Below are positions 22,683 through 31,028 of a stretch of 34,980 bases of DNA, in pieces. The position numbers and the translations under genes are program-made. The DNA lies in the NCBI GenBank assembly GCA_016794725.1, contig JAEUGZ010000470.1, forward strand, positions 1 to 34,980, given 5' to 3'. The notes under the pieces are model-generated. The model saw only the letters and a program-made list of their open reading frames with translations. It made no database searches and was not told the DNA's origin. How positions within the stretch are numbered: the first letter of the stretch is position 1; each line of letters begins with the position of its first letter. Origin of the DNA: Opitutaceae bacterium (lineage in GTDB: Bacteria > Verrucomicrobiota > Verrucomicrobiia > Opitutales > Opitutaceae).

Positions 22683-24773
22683 TTAAAACGCCACCTGCCA
22701 CCCCGCCGACACCGCGCGCCCTCCGAGGGGCGCCACGTCCTTGAGGAAGGAGGTATGGGGTCGGGCCTCGGCGTCACCCAGGTTCGTCGCCCGGAGAAAG
22801 GCGTCGCACACCAGGGATCCGAGGTTGAACCGGTAGGCACCAAAGGCGCTGATCAGGGTGTATCCAGCGGTCGGAGTCTCGCCGTCCGCAACCCGTGACT
22901 GCCGCGCCACGCGCTGCACCTCCGCTCCGGCAAGAAAACCGCCCGCCGACCAGGTCAGACCCGCGCTGCCCTTGAGGGGCGGGATGCGCGGCAGCGAGAC
23001 TCCAGACGCCTCCTCGGCCCGGGTGAAATCACCCGCCACGCGCAGATCGAGTCGGTGCTGCCGGCCCTCGTGGAGGTGCAGGATGGCTTCGACTTCGGCC
23101 CCCCAGAAGTCGGCATCGCGCTGCACATACCGGTACACGGGAAGTCCATCCTCGTCGGCGCCCGTCGGCTGATCGAAGATGTAACCAGAAAACGAATTCA
23201 CATAGACGGTCGCCGCCCCGGTGACTCCTCCGCTGCGGCGGCGCAGGCTGAGTTCCGCCCCGGTCGATGTCTCGCGTCCAAGGCTCCGGTCCCCGATCTC
23301 ATACGCCCCGGTGCCGGCATGCGGTCCGTCGGCAAAGAGCTCCTGGGCGTTGGGCGCACGCCCGGTCCGCGTCACCGAGAGCGCCAGCGCATACGGATCC
23401 GCCCACGCCCACACCACTCCGGCGCTGCCGCTGAACGACTGGTCGCGGCGGCGGTCCGAGCCGTCCCGGAGTGTGATCTCCTGATCCTCGTAGCGGGCAC
23501 CCGCCTGCCAGGTCAGGGCGCCGGTCTTCGCTTCTTCAAAGACAAAGAGAGCCCGTCCTTCGGTCAGCGACGGTGGCAGGAACGCCTCGTCACCCTCGGC
23601 CGAGAAATCGCTGCGGGTGACCTGCGCCCCCCACGACCCCTCCACTCCGCCGAGCGAGCGGTGCAACAGTTCAAACCGGCTGTCGAACCCGCGGTTCCGG
23701 AACACGGTCCCGATCGCATCCCCTTCCAGCTCCTGGTGGCGGTACTCCGCCCGACCGAACTTCAGTCGCATCGTTTTGACGAGCTCCCCGTCGAGGCGAA
23801 GCTCGCCCTGCGCGTCAACCCGACGCTGCCGGAGGTCAATGCGGACGGCCTCGTCGCCATGCTCGCCCTCCTCCTCCGCGTGTTCATGCTCATGGGCGCC
23901 CCCGGGCACGCCGTAGAGGGTGTTGAACCCGTTGAAGGAGAAGCCGAAGTCGAGGCGGCGGGTCACCCACGACACCCCCGCGGCACCGCCGTCGGACACC
24001 ACGCGGGTGTTGGAGAGCACGCCGGAGATTTCCTCGGGGGGTGCCTCCCCCTCGGCCGCCGCCTCCGCGGCCTCCGCCGCGCGTCGCGACGCGCTCTCGG
24101 CATATCCCGGGATCTCAAGGTCGGACGCCTTGCGCCGAAAGCCATCGAGGTGCACCACGAGGGCGCTGCTCTTGGACCGGTGCAGGGCGAGATCGGTCAC
24201 GGCGCCAAAGCCGAATTCATTGGCGCCGGTGCCGGCCCGGGCCTCGATCTTGCCCGAGACGGTGCTCTCCGGGATCTCGGTTTCGATCCGGTGGGTGATC
24301 AGGTTGACGACCCCGCCGACGGCCGAACTGCCGTAGAGCAGGGAAGCGGGCCCCCGCACCACCTCGATGCTTTGCACAAGGAAAGGCTCGACACTGACCG
24401 CGTGGTCGGGACTGGTGACCGAGGCGTCCACCGTGCCGACCCCATTCTCCAGAATTCGGATACGATCGCCGCCGAGCCCCCGGATGACCGGCCGGCCGGC
24501 GCCCGGTCCAAAGGCGGTCGACGCCATGCCGACTTCGCCCGCGAGGGTTTCTCCCAGCGTGCCCTGGCGGCGGACTTGCAGGGCGCGGCCGGTCAGCACC
24601 GTGGTGGCGGCGGTGATTTCATCCTGATGGCGCAGGAATGGGGTGGCCGTAACGACCACGTTTTCGAGGTGAACCGGATCTTCGGGCGCGGGGCCCGGAG
24701 GCGGGGTTTGGGCGACCACGGGGACGGTGGCGCAGAGACAGAGTGCAGAAAGAGAGGAAGGGAAAAGGTGCAT
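22683..24773 (-). CDS. TonB-dependent outer-membrane receptor, probably for zinc
   Basis: 696 residues from the ATG at 24773, chosen over one 18 nt upstream because it begins the signal peptide (HLFPSSLSALCLCATVPVVAQ). A TonB-box-like ENVVVTATP is followed by the plug domain: RPVIRGLGGDRIRILENGVG, VEPFLVQSIEVVRGPASLLY and GSSAVGGVVNLIT. A 22-strand-type barrel ends in the outer-membrane signature VSAGWQVAF. Residues about 286-302 are a His/Glu loop, GAHEHEHAEEEGEHGDE, like the metal-binding loop of ZnuD-type zinc receptors. Transport of a metal or metal complex across the outer membrane powered by TonB is therefore inferred. The neighbours (a His-rich exported protein and a His-loop COG0523 GTPase) support this; a cobalamin or siderophore substrate is less likely. 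No zur or cobalamin riboswitch was seen upstream. Confidence 0.92.
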   Translation of the reverse strand: MHLFPSSLSALCLCATVPVVAQTPPPGPAPEDPVHLENVVVTATPFLRHQDEITAATTVLTGRALQVRRQGTLGETLAGEVGMASTAFGPGAGRPVIRGLGGDRIRILENGVGTVDASVTSPDHAVSVEPFLVQSIEVVRGPASLLYGSSAVGGVVNLITHRIETEIPESTVSGKIEARAGTGANEFGFGAVTDLALHRSKSSALVVHLDGFRRKASDLEIPGYAESASRRAAEAAEAAAEGEAPPEEISGVLSNTRVVSDGGAAGVSWVTRRLDFGFSFNGFNTLYGVPGGAHEHEHAEEEGEHGDEAVRIDLRQRRVDAQGELRLDGELVKTMRLKFGRAEYRHQELEGDAIGTVFRNRGFDSRFELLHRSLGGVEGSWGAQVTRSDFSAEGDEAFLPPSLTEGRALFVFEEAKTGALTWQAGARYEDQEITLRDGSDRRRDQSFSGSAGVVWAWADPYALALSVTRTGRAPNAQELFADGPHAGTGAYEIGDRSLGRETSTGAELSLRRRSGGVTGAATVYVNSFSGYIFDQPTGADEDGLPVYRYVQRDADFWGAEVEAILHLHEGRQHRLDLRVAGDFTRAEEASGVSLPRIPPLKGSAGLTWSAGGFLAGAEVQRVARQSRVADGETPTAGYTLISAFGAYRFNLGSLVCDAFLRATNLGDAEARPHTSFLKDVAPLGGRAVSAGWQVAF

Positions 24774-24775
24774 GA

Positions 24776-24857
24776 CGGTCGTGCCGGGCATTCGGTCGCG
24801 AGCGCCTGACGCGGCGCGGCACGACCGGGAAGTGTGGACGTCTCAGCGGCACGACCG
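24776..24857 (-). promoter_or_regulatory. Three copies of CGGCACGACCG in the TonB-receptor leader
   Basis: The 11-mer CGGCACGACCG occurs on the plus strand at 24817-24827 and 24847-24857, and inverted at 24776-24786, directly upstream of the receptor start. In the receptor mRNA, two CGGTCGTGCCG copies precede one CGGCACGACCG that ends 2 nt before the AUG. The last copy could pair with either upstream copy, giving two mutually exclusive hairpins that would mask the start. It could equally be a set of protein-binding sites. Confidence 0.5.
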
Positions 24858-24998
24858 TGGTCGCGTCGCTGGAGGGAAACAGGCGGAGATCCGTGTTGCG
24901 CCGCCGGCGGAACCTCCGTGGCGGGTGGCGCGGATCGCAATGACGACGCCACGGCCCACCTCAAAGGCGGACGGCGTGAAGTCGCCTCTACCAGGGGG

Positions 24999-25388
24999 CT
25001 AACACGACCCGGGCGGTCCTCGTTCCGGCTGCCACAGGTACCGCGGTGGGGACAGGTGCAGTTCCTCGGGCGCAACGGCTGAACCGTCCACGCCCAGGTT
25101 AGGATGGACGTCGAGGACGCAGGCCGTACCCGCGACGTCCACACCTTGGGAAAACAACTCGACCACACACCCCTCATCCGAGGTGGTCTCCGGCGCGTGC
25201 GGGGCATGGGAGCCGTGCGCATGGCCGTGGTGGCAGGCATCGGCTCCGTCATCCGGCAGCGCATGCAGCCAGGCATGGGCCTCCGGGCTCACCGTCAGGA
25301 CGCCAAGTAACAGGACCAAGCTCGCCCCCAGCCCCGCGGTGAGGCGGTGCAACCAGGCAGTCAGGGTCGTGGGACGGCGGCGGGCCAT
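24999..25388 (-). CDS. Small exported His/Cys-containing protein of the metal locus
   Basis: 129 residues from the ATG at 25386-25388; an in-frame TTG at 25400 is an alternative. One N-terminal hydrophobic segment (TAGLGASLVLLLGVLTVS) gives export or membrane anchoring. It is followed by a His-rich stretch, CHHGHAHGSHAPHAPE, and cysteines in EGCVVELF and GTACVLDVH. Small proteins of this look (DUF2946-like) often accompany metal transporters. It starts 19 nt after the COG0523 GTPase stop, so they are probably one operon, and is separated by 225 nt from the TonB receptor gene. Metal binding is inferred from residue content only. The end near PERGPPGSC is less conserved-looking. Confidence 0.75.
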   Translation of the reverse strand: MARRRPTTLTAWLHRLTAGLGASLVLLLGVLTVSPEAHAWLHALPDDGADACHHGHAHGSHAPHAPETTSDEGCVVELFSQGVDVAGTACVLDVHPNLGVDGSAVAPEELHLSPPRYLWQPERGPPGSC

Positions 25389-25407
25389 GAAATCGGTCAA
25401 AAGGTGC

Positions 25408-26838
25408 TCAGGCCAGACAGGCCTTGAATGCCTCGGTCAGCGCCGTGCGATCAAGGTTCTTGCCGATGAACACGAGCGTATTGGTCCGGGGATCACGGCC
25501 CCACTCGCGGTCAAACTTGGCATCGAACAACATGTGGACCCCCTGAAACACCAGCCGCTTCGGCGTGCCCTTCACACTCAGAACTCCCTTCATGCGGTAG
25601 ATGTCGCCCCCCTTGGTGCGCAGGAGCTCGCTGATCCAGGTGTTGAGGCGGTTGCCGTCGAGGTCGCCGGGATGACTGATGCCGACGCTGGAGACCTCGT
25701 CGTCGTGTGAATGGTGCGCATGGTAGTCCTGCTGCCAGCCCGGTCGGGCGTTCTGTCCCATCACCGCAATGTGCAGGGGCGTCTCGCCGTTCTGCTCGAA
25801 GACCGCGTAGAGGCCGGGCTCGTCGAGCTTGAGTTTGAAATGGGCGTGACCGTCCTCGAGTTGCAGGCGATAGAGCTTTGCGCCCGGCACCACGGTTTCT
25901 CCCGGTGCGAGTTTGGTTTCCCAGTCGGAATAGGTCACGACCGCCGCCTCCCGGGCCGCAGCGATGTCCTTTTCGTCAAATGACTTCACCGGCAGCACGA
26001 CCAGGTCGAGTTCGTTCTCATTTCCGTGGTGATGGTGGTGATGCCCCTCCCCTTCTCCGTGATCATGCCCGTGGCCGTGATCATGGTCATGACCGTGGTC
26101 GTGGTCGTGGTCGCAATGCCCGATCGCGAGTTCCCAGGTGCCCTTCGGCAACGCATAGATCCCGGCCCATTCAAAGGGATACTCGGGCTCGAGGAAGGCG
26201 GGATCGAGGTCGGTGGCGCGCGAGAGGTTGAAGCCGCCGACATCGAGCACCGCGGAGAGCGGCACCTGGGCGTTGAGGGACCGGAGCACCTTCGCCGGGG
26301 CGTTCATTTTGTGGATACGCGCCTCCAGGGCGTTCAGATCCTCGTTCGAGACCAGGTCCGTCTTGTTGAGGATGAGCACGTCGGCGAAGGCGATCTGCTT
26401 TTTCACCTCCGGGGAGGTGTCGATGTGCTGGGTGACGTGTTTGGCGTCGACCACGGTGACGATGGCGTCGAGACGGAAGCGGGACCGCATTTCGTCATCC
26501 GTGAAAAACGTCTGCGCCACCGGCCCCGGATCGGCGAGCCCGGTGGTTTCAATGAGGATGCCATCGAGCCGGTCCTTCCGTTTCATGAGCCGGCCCAGGA
26601 TGCGGATCAGGTCGCCGCGCACGGTGCAGCAGATGCACCCGTTGTTCATCTCGAAGATCTCCTCGTCGCTCTGGATGACCAGCTGGTTGTCCACTCCGAC
26701 CTCGCCGTACTCATTCTCGATCACAGCCAGCTTCTTGCCGTGCTGCTCCGTCAGGATGCGATTGAGCAGCGTGGTCTTGCCGGCGCCGAGGAAGCCGGTG
26801 AGGACGGTGACAGGGATGGGCGCGGGTGCGGTGGACAT
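25408..26838 (-). CDS. COG0523/CobW-family GTPase with poly-histidine loop, probable zinc chaperone
   Basis: 476 residues. G-domain: Walker A GFLGAGKTT (15-23), the metal-binding family motif CICC (68-71), the Walker B-like IETTGLADPGPV (96-107) and NKTD (158-161). Residues 241-271 hold 16 histidines in HCDHDHDHGHDHDHG-type repeats plus a run of six. An extra segment of ~115 residues (about 276-385) containing HAHFKLKLDEPGLYAVFEQ and YHAHHSHDDE separates this from the C-terminal CobW domain (MKGVLSVKGTPKRLVFQGVH), making the protein longer than most relatives. COG0523 GTPases deliver zinc or other metals to client enzymes; the cluster with a His-loop TonB receptor points to zinc. Gene 39 nt downstream of the PEP-CTERM gene stop. 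No Zur box recognised upstream. Confidence 0.94.
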   Translation of the reverse strand: MSTAPAPIPVTVLTGFLGAGKTTLLNRILTEQHGKKLAVIENEYGEVGVDNQLVIQSDEEIFEMNNGCICCTVRGDLIRILGRLMKRKDRLDGILIETTGLADPGPVAQTFFTDDEMRSRFRLDAIVTVVDAKHVTQHIDTSPEVKKQIAFADVLILNKTDLVSNEDLNALEARIHKMNAPAKVLRSLNAQVPLSAVLDVGGFNLSRATDLDPAFLEPEYPFEWAGIYALPKGTWELAIGHCDHDHDHGHDHDHGHGHDHGEGEGHHHHHHGNENELDLVVLPVKSFDEKDIAAAREAAVVTYSDWETKLAPGETVVPGAKLYRLQLEDGHAHFKLKLDEPGLYAVFEQNGETPLHIAVMGQNARPGWQQDYHAHHSHDDEVSSVGISHPGDLDGNRLNTWISELLRTKGGDIYRMKGVLSVKGTPKRLVFQGVHMLFDAKFDREWGRDPRTNTLVFIGKNLDRTALTEAFKACLA

Positions 26839-26877
26839 GGCGACGGGCAGCTACAGTCCGTCACCCTACCAAACACG

Positions 26878-28539
26878 TCAAGCGGCGGAACGCTTCGCCG
26901 CACGGCGGCGCCGGTACAGCACCAGACCGGAAAACGCGCCCAGAAGCAGTGCGCCGTAGGTCGAAGGCTCGGGCACGGGGGTGAGTTGACCATAGGTGGT
27001 GTTGGCGTAGGCCAGCCACTTCGTGTCGTCACCCGTCCAGGTGTCGATCGGTGTTCCCGTAAAATCCACTTGGTTGGTCGGTGCTGTCCCCTGGGGACCG
27101 GGGCTGCTTTGGACGAAGAAATAATCCAGGGCGTTGGTCCAGTTTTGCACCGTCAGGACATTGCCCGCTTCGCCCGAAAGGTTGCTGAACAGCACCGACG
27201 TCGCCCCGCTGCTCCCAAAGTCGAGCAGTGAATTGCCGGTGATCACGAGGCTGCCGAACTTGTGCTGGAACCCACTGCCGAGCAGGAGGGTGCCGCCATC
27301 GAGCACAATGTTGAGATTCGGGTTATTGAAGGCGGCATCGAGGGAAAGCGAGGCTCCCTCCTTGATCAGCAAGGTGCCCGACCCAGTGAACTGTCCGCCA
27401 AAGGAACTGGCGCCGTTGGCCAAGGTGAGGACTGCGCCGTCGAAGTCCACGGTACCCGTGCCAAAGAGACTGCCGACCGTTTCGCTGAAGCCGTTCAAGT
27501 CGAGGATCGAGGACTGACTCACCGTGATCCCGCTGGTGTCGCTGAACACCTGCATCGCCTGGAGGAGGATCTTGCCCTCCAGCAGGGTCGTTGCGCCCTG
27601 GAAACTGTTGGCCGCACCCAGGGTCAGCGTGCCTTTGCCCTCCTTGACCAGACCGCCTGAGCCGGTGGCGATCGAGGCGTTGATCGCCACATTGCCGTCG
27701 CCCCCCACGGTCAGCGTTTTGCCGTCACCCGAAACGCCCCCCGACAAGGCCAAGGTGCCGGCCGAGGACTGAACGCGGGCATCGGACTGCATTGTCACGA
27801 CCCCAGAGAGGGTGTTGGAATTGCCGAGGTTGTTGATGGCCCCCACCCCGCCCACCCCGTTGCCCGAGATGTGAATCGGCTCGCTCAGAATGATATGGTT
27901 GCCGGGGCTGAGGGAGCCCACCGACAGCGTCGCGCCCGAGGCGACGGTGGTCTTGCCCACCCCATCTCCCAGCGCATTGGAACTGGCCGCGCGCAGGGTG
28001 CCTGAGTTGATGAAAATATTTCCTGTAAATGCAGTGTTGTTGCCGGAAAGGATGAGGTCGCCCCCTGTGCCCTCCTTGAAAAGCGTCCCCTCACCCTGGA
28101 TGGAGCCACTCAGGCGCAAGGACCCGGATCCGAAAACATCCACCCGGAGGCCTGCCTTGAGCGAGAGGGCGGATTCGATGACCTGCGCCTGCGACGAACC
28201 CTGCTCAATCACCGGCACCTCGCCACCGCCCCGCGACTCAAACGAGAGCGTGCCCAGCTTCAACGTAAAGCTTTGTGCGGCAGTATCAAAACGCACTTGA
28301 GAGAGCACCCGGGTCGTTCCGACGTTGACGGTAGTCTGGTTCCCGGTGCCAAAAACAACCCCGGTCGTGGGGCTGCTGGGCGGGGTGACATCGCCCACCC
28401 AGTTGGCGGGCCTTTCCCAAAAGGTGGAATTGTCGCCGCTGTCCCACGTGTACCAGTTCACGTCCAGCACCACCGTGGCCGACATTTTCGGCACGAAGGC
28501 AAGCAGGAGCCATAACCAGGGTAAAACGCGGACTTTCAC
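26878..28539 (-). CDS. PEP-CTERM protein with autotransporter-type beta repeats
   Basis: 553 residues from the GTG at 28537-28539. The frame stays open upstream to 28821, but only here does a signal peptide begin (VKVRVLPWLWLLLAFVPKM), and no ATG is available. The mature chain is a series of Gly/Ser/Asn-rich beta-helix repeats of the autotransporter-associated type, for example LSGNNTAFTGNIFINSGTL, GGLVKEGKGTLTLGA and NSFQGATTLLEGKILLQAM. The C terminus is a PEP-CTERM signal: VPEP at 522, a hydrophobic helix GALLLGAFSGLVLY, then RRRRAAKR. Exosortase would cut at PEP and attach the protein to the surface. No barrel domain is present, so it is not a true autotransporter. It is probably surface-exposed or part of extracellular matrix; its ligand is unknown. 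The upstream divergent region is shared with the sialidase-esterase gene. Confidence 0.88.
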   Translation of the reverse strand: MKVRVLPWLWLLLAFVPKMSATVVLDVNWYTWDSGDNSTFWERPANWVGDVTPPSSPTTGVVFGTGNQTTVNVGTTRVLSQVRFDTAAQSFTLKLGTLSFESRGGGEVPVIEQGSSQAQVIESALSLKAGLRVDVFGSGSLRLSGSIQGEGTLFKEGTGGDLILSGNNTAFTGNIFINSGTLRAASSNALGDGVGKTTVASGATLSVGSLSPGNHIILSEPIHISGNGVGGVGAINNLGNSNTLSGVVTMQSDARVQSSAGTLALSGGVSGDGKTLTVGGDGNVAINASIATGSGGLVKEGKGTLTLGAANSFQGATTLLEGKILLQAMQVFSDTSGITVSQSSILDLNGFSETVGSLFGTGTVDFDGAVLTLANGASSFGGQFTGSGTLLIKEGASLSLDAAFNNPNLNIVLDGGTLLLGSGFQHKFGSLVITGNSLLDFGSSGATSVLFSNLSGEAGNVLTVQNWTNALDYFFVQSSPGPQGTAPTNQVDFTGTPIDTWTGDDTKWLAYANTTYGQLTPVPEPSTYGALLLGAFSGLVLYRRRRAAKRSAA

Positions 28540-28872
28540 GGATGATACAAAGAAAACAGACCTGCCGTTTTCGCCGCCAGCCAATTCGGGCTTGGATTCC
28601 TGCGTAGAACTACGAGGGAAAAGCGGGCTCGATCGACCTCTCCGGCGGGGCTCACGCGGAGCCGCAACGTCGATCCGAGTTCGGGGTTTGTTGGAGGAGG
28701 AGCCGGGTCCTTCGCGCCCGCGCTGGTACTTCGGAGGCACCTGGGGACGGGTCTCGCCACTCACCCCGCCCAGAAGCAACTTGGCGTCCGCGTGTGTTCC
28801 GCCCGGACGGTCACGCGCCACCGCCCCTCACCCCGGCTTGGCGGTACCCGCCCCTCTTCCCTATCTCGACCC
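28540..28872. other. Divergent intergenic region between PEP-CTERM and sialidase-esterase genes
   Basis: 333 bp with start codons facing outward at both ends, so both promoters should lie here. The open frames crossing it are extensions without signal peptide or family sequence. On the minus strand a TATCAT hexamer sits 3 nt before the GTG, too close for a normal -10. No operator or repeat was recognised. Confidence 0.4.
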
Positions 28873-30879
28873 ATGGCCCTGCCCTCACGTTGCCTGCCCA
28901 TTGCCCTCGTTGCTCTCTTTCTTTTGGGACTGTTGAACTTCGGATCCGCCCGCGCGCAGCCGGCCACCGTCGAAGCCCGACCCACGGAACCCTTCCGCCG
29001 CGCCCGCTTTGTGGTCGAGCCGGCGGTCTTCCTGCCCCACTCCGCAGAGCGCTCCTTCATCGGTCCGGGTACCTTCGCCCTGGAAAACGGCGAATTGCTG
29101 ATGGCGGCGCCTTGGGGTCGTCCCCCGACGAATTTCGAGCAGCTGGCTGCCACCCACCCCGTGCCTCCGCTTTACCGGAGCCGGGACGGAGGAAGGACCT
29201 GGCAGAAGGAGGGCGGCCTCCGCGTGGAGTGGACGCTGCCCGGCATGATCAGCGATGGTGGCATCAGCTTTCTGCGCTTGCAGGACGGGCGGCTCGCCCT
29301 GCTTGCCCATCGACACGTCGCCGGCCTGCATGGCGGCGGCTTGCCCGCCATCGCCTTTTCCCAGAACAACGGCGAAACTTGGACGCCCGCGCGGCTCGTG
29401 GGCGAGCCGGAAGGGGTGTGGTACGTGATGAATGACCGGCTTATCCAGCTGCGCAGCGGCCGCCTGATCGTCCCGGTGGCCCACGTCGCCCAACGCGCCG
29501 GCGGCTACATCGAGGGTGATCGCACCGTGGGGCTCTGTTTCTTCAGCGACGATGGCGGCAAATCGTGGACCCGCTCGCGCCAGCCCGCCACCCTGGACGA
29601 CAAACGGGGCATGGCCGAACCCGCCGTGGCAGAAATCCCGGGCGGCCAGCTCCTGATGCTGGCCCGGACTGGAAGCGGATTCCTCTACGCGTCCCGGTCG
29701 GCCGACGGCGGCGAAACGTGGTCGTCACCGCAACCCACGACCCTGTTATCAGCCTGTTCGTCCCTGACGCTGAAAACACTGCCCGACGGCCGACTGATCG
29801 TGTTCTACAACCATGTGGAACCCATCGCTCGCGGCGCCTTTTTCCCGCGCACGCCGCTCTGCTACGCCGTATCCTCGGATCACGGACAAAATTGGGGCCC
29901 GCCGGTCATCGTCGATGATGAAGGTGTCGCCGCCCGGGACCGGCAGAACATCTACCCGTCGGCCGCCTTCACCCGCGAGGGCATGGTGCTGGTCTGGTCG
30001 TCCCATCAGGCCGACCCCCGCGGGAGCTTCGCCGGCCAGTACACTCCCAACATCGGCGGCGGCAAACGCGCGATCATCGCCTATCCTGAACCCGCCCCCG
30101 CTCCTCCGCTGGCGCAGGCGTTGTCGTCAACCGGAGTGCTCCGGATTCTTCCCTTGGGCGACAGCATCACCCGGGGCACCTACCTCGACAGGTATGAGTC
30201 TGGTCCCTACGCGGGTCAGGCAATCGGCCTCGCGTCACCGAATGCCGGCGGCTACCGGAAGCCGCTTCAGGACAGGCTCCGCCAGGCCGGGATCGCCTTC
30301 GATTTTGTCGGTGACCTGAGCTACTATGCCTACGGAACCGGCGCCGGACCTGACCCTGCTTTCGACCCGGATCACCAGGGCCTCGCCGGGTTCAGCAACC
30401 AGAAGATCCTTGACGGCGGCGTCGTGCCCACGCCGAAGGACGTGCTCGCGGCCTTGAACCAGCCGTCCCTCTCGGTCCAGGGAATCCGTGACGTGCTGGC
30501 CCGGCACCGACCCGACCTCATCCTCCTGATGTCGGGCGCGAATGGTTTCGACGCCGCGGCACGCGACACCTTGATCCGCACCATCGGCGAACACAGTCAG
30601 GCGCTGCTGCTGGTGGCCACCACCCCGCCCCAGGCGGCACCCAGGACCGGCTGGGAGCAGGTCACCGCCTACAACCAATCGCTCCCCGCGACCGTCGCCG
30701 CCCGCCGCGCCGCCGGCCAGCGGATCGCGTGGGTCGACCTCTACTCCGCCGTTTCCCCGGCCGACCTCCAGCCCGATGGCGTGCATCCGACCAAGGCCGG
30801 CCTGGAGAAAATCGCCCAGGCCTGGTTCGAGGCGATCACGGCCGCGCTCCGCAACACCGCGGCCACGCCGACCCTCTGA
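28873..30879 (+). CDS. Exported sialidase-like/SGNH esterase fusion
   Basis: 668 residues from the ATG at 28873, which begins the signal peptide MALPSRCLPIALVALFLLGL; the frame extends 81 nt further upstream without support. Residues about 45-405 form a sialidase-like six-bladed propeller with five Asp-boxes (SxDxGxxW type) at 103, 163, 225, 276 and 334. Residues 423-668 are an SGNH/GDSL hydrolase: block I LPLGDSITRG (Ser431), block III-like MSGANGFD (N557) and block V DGVHPTKAG (D635, H638). A short Pro/Ala linker (PEPAPAPPLAQA) joins the domains. Removing O-acetyl groups and then the terminal sugar from the same glycan is a natural reading, for example acetylated sialic acids, but the arginine triad of true sialidases was not verified. 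Probably periplasmic or secreted. Confidence 0.9.
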   Translation: MALPSRCLPIALVALFLLGLLNFGSARAQPATVEARPTEPFRRARFVVEPAVFLPHSAERSFIGPGTFALENGELLMAAPWGRPPTNFEQLAATHPVPPLYRSRDGGRTWQKEGGLRVEWTLPGMISDGGISFLRLQDGRLALLAHRHVAGLHGGGLPAIAFSQNNGETWTPARLVGEPEGVWYVMNDRLIQLRSGRLIVPVAHVAQRAGGYIEGDRTVGLCFFSDDGGKSWTRSRQPATLDDKRGMAEPAVAEIPGGQLLMLARTGSGFLYASRSADGGETWSSPQPTTLLSACSSLTLKTLPDGRLIVFYNHVEPIARGAFFPRTPLCYAVSSDHGQNWGPPVIVDDEGVAARDRQNIYPSAAFTREGMVLVWSSHQADPRGSFAGQYTPNIGGGKRAIIAYPEPAPAPPLAQALSSTGVLRILPLGDSITRGTYLDRYESGPYAGQAIGLASPNAGGYRKPLQDRLRQAGIAFDFVGDLSYYAYGTGAGPDPAFDPDHQGLAGFSNQKILDGGVVPTPKDVLAALNQPSLSVQGIRDVLARHRPDLILLMSGANGFDAAARDTLIRTIGEHSQALLLVATTPPQAAPRTGWEQVTAYNQSLPATVAARRAAGQRIAWVDLYSAVSPADLQPDGVHPTKAGLEKIAQAWFEAITAALRNTAATPTL

Positions 30880-30943
30880 CAAGGTTCACTTTCATCGGAT
30901 CAAGGCCTTACCCGCACCGGTCCTGTTCTGCCACCATCGATGA

Positions 30944-30996
30944 GCCGCAAGCATTCAGTTGAACCACGAATTGACACAAATCTACACGAATGAAGA
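30944..30996 (+). repeat. Dispersed CCACGAATT-family repeat, full copy
   Basis: CCGCAAGCATTCAGTTGAAC is followed by CACGAATTGA, CACAAATCTA and CACGAATGAA, three units at 10-nt spacing. The first part is shared with 1179-1207 and the whole with the inverse of 3258-3310. It occupies most of the gap between the sialidase-esterase gene and the 81-residue gene. Confidence 0.75.
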
Positions 30997-31028
30997 CATG
31001 GAACGCCACGTTCTGAATCCATTCCATC

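Noticed and set aside
24774..24998. Cobalamin riboswitch before the TonB receptor
   Set aside because: The conserved B12-box GCCACTG and related blocks are absent; only the 11-mer repeats stand out.
26025..26120. Short repetitive DNA resembling a CRISPR or tandem array
   Set aside because: It is the codon repeat (CAT/CAC, GAT/GAC, GGC) encoding the His-rich loop of the GTPase.
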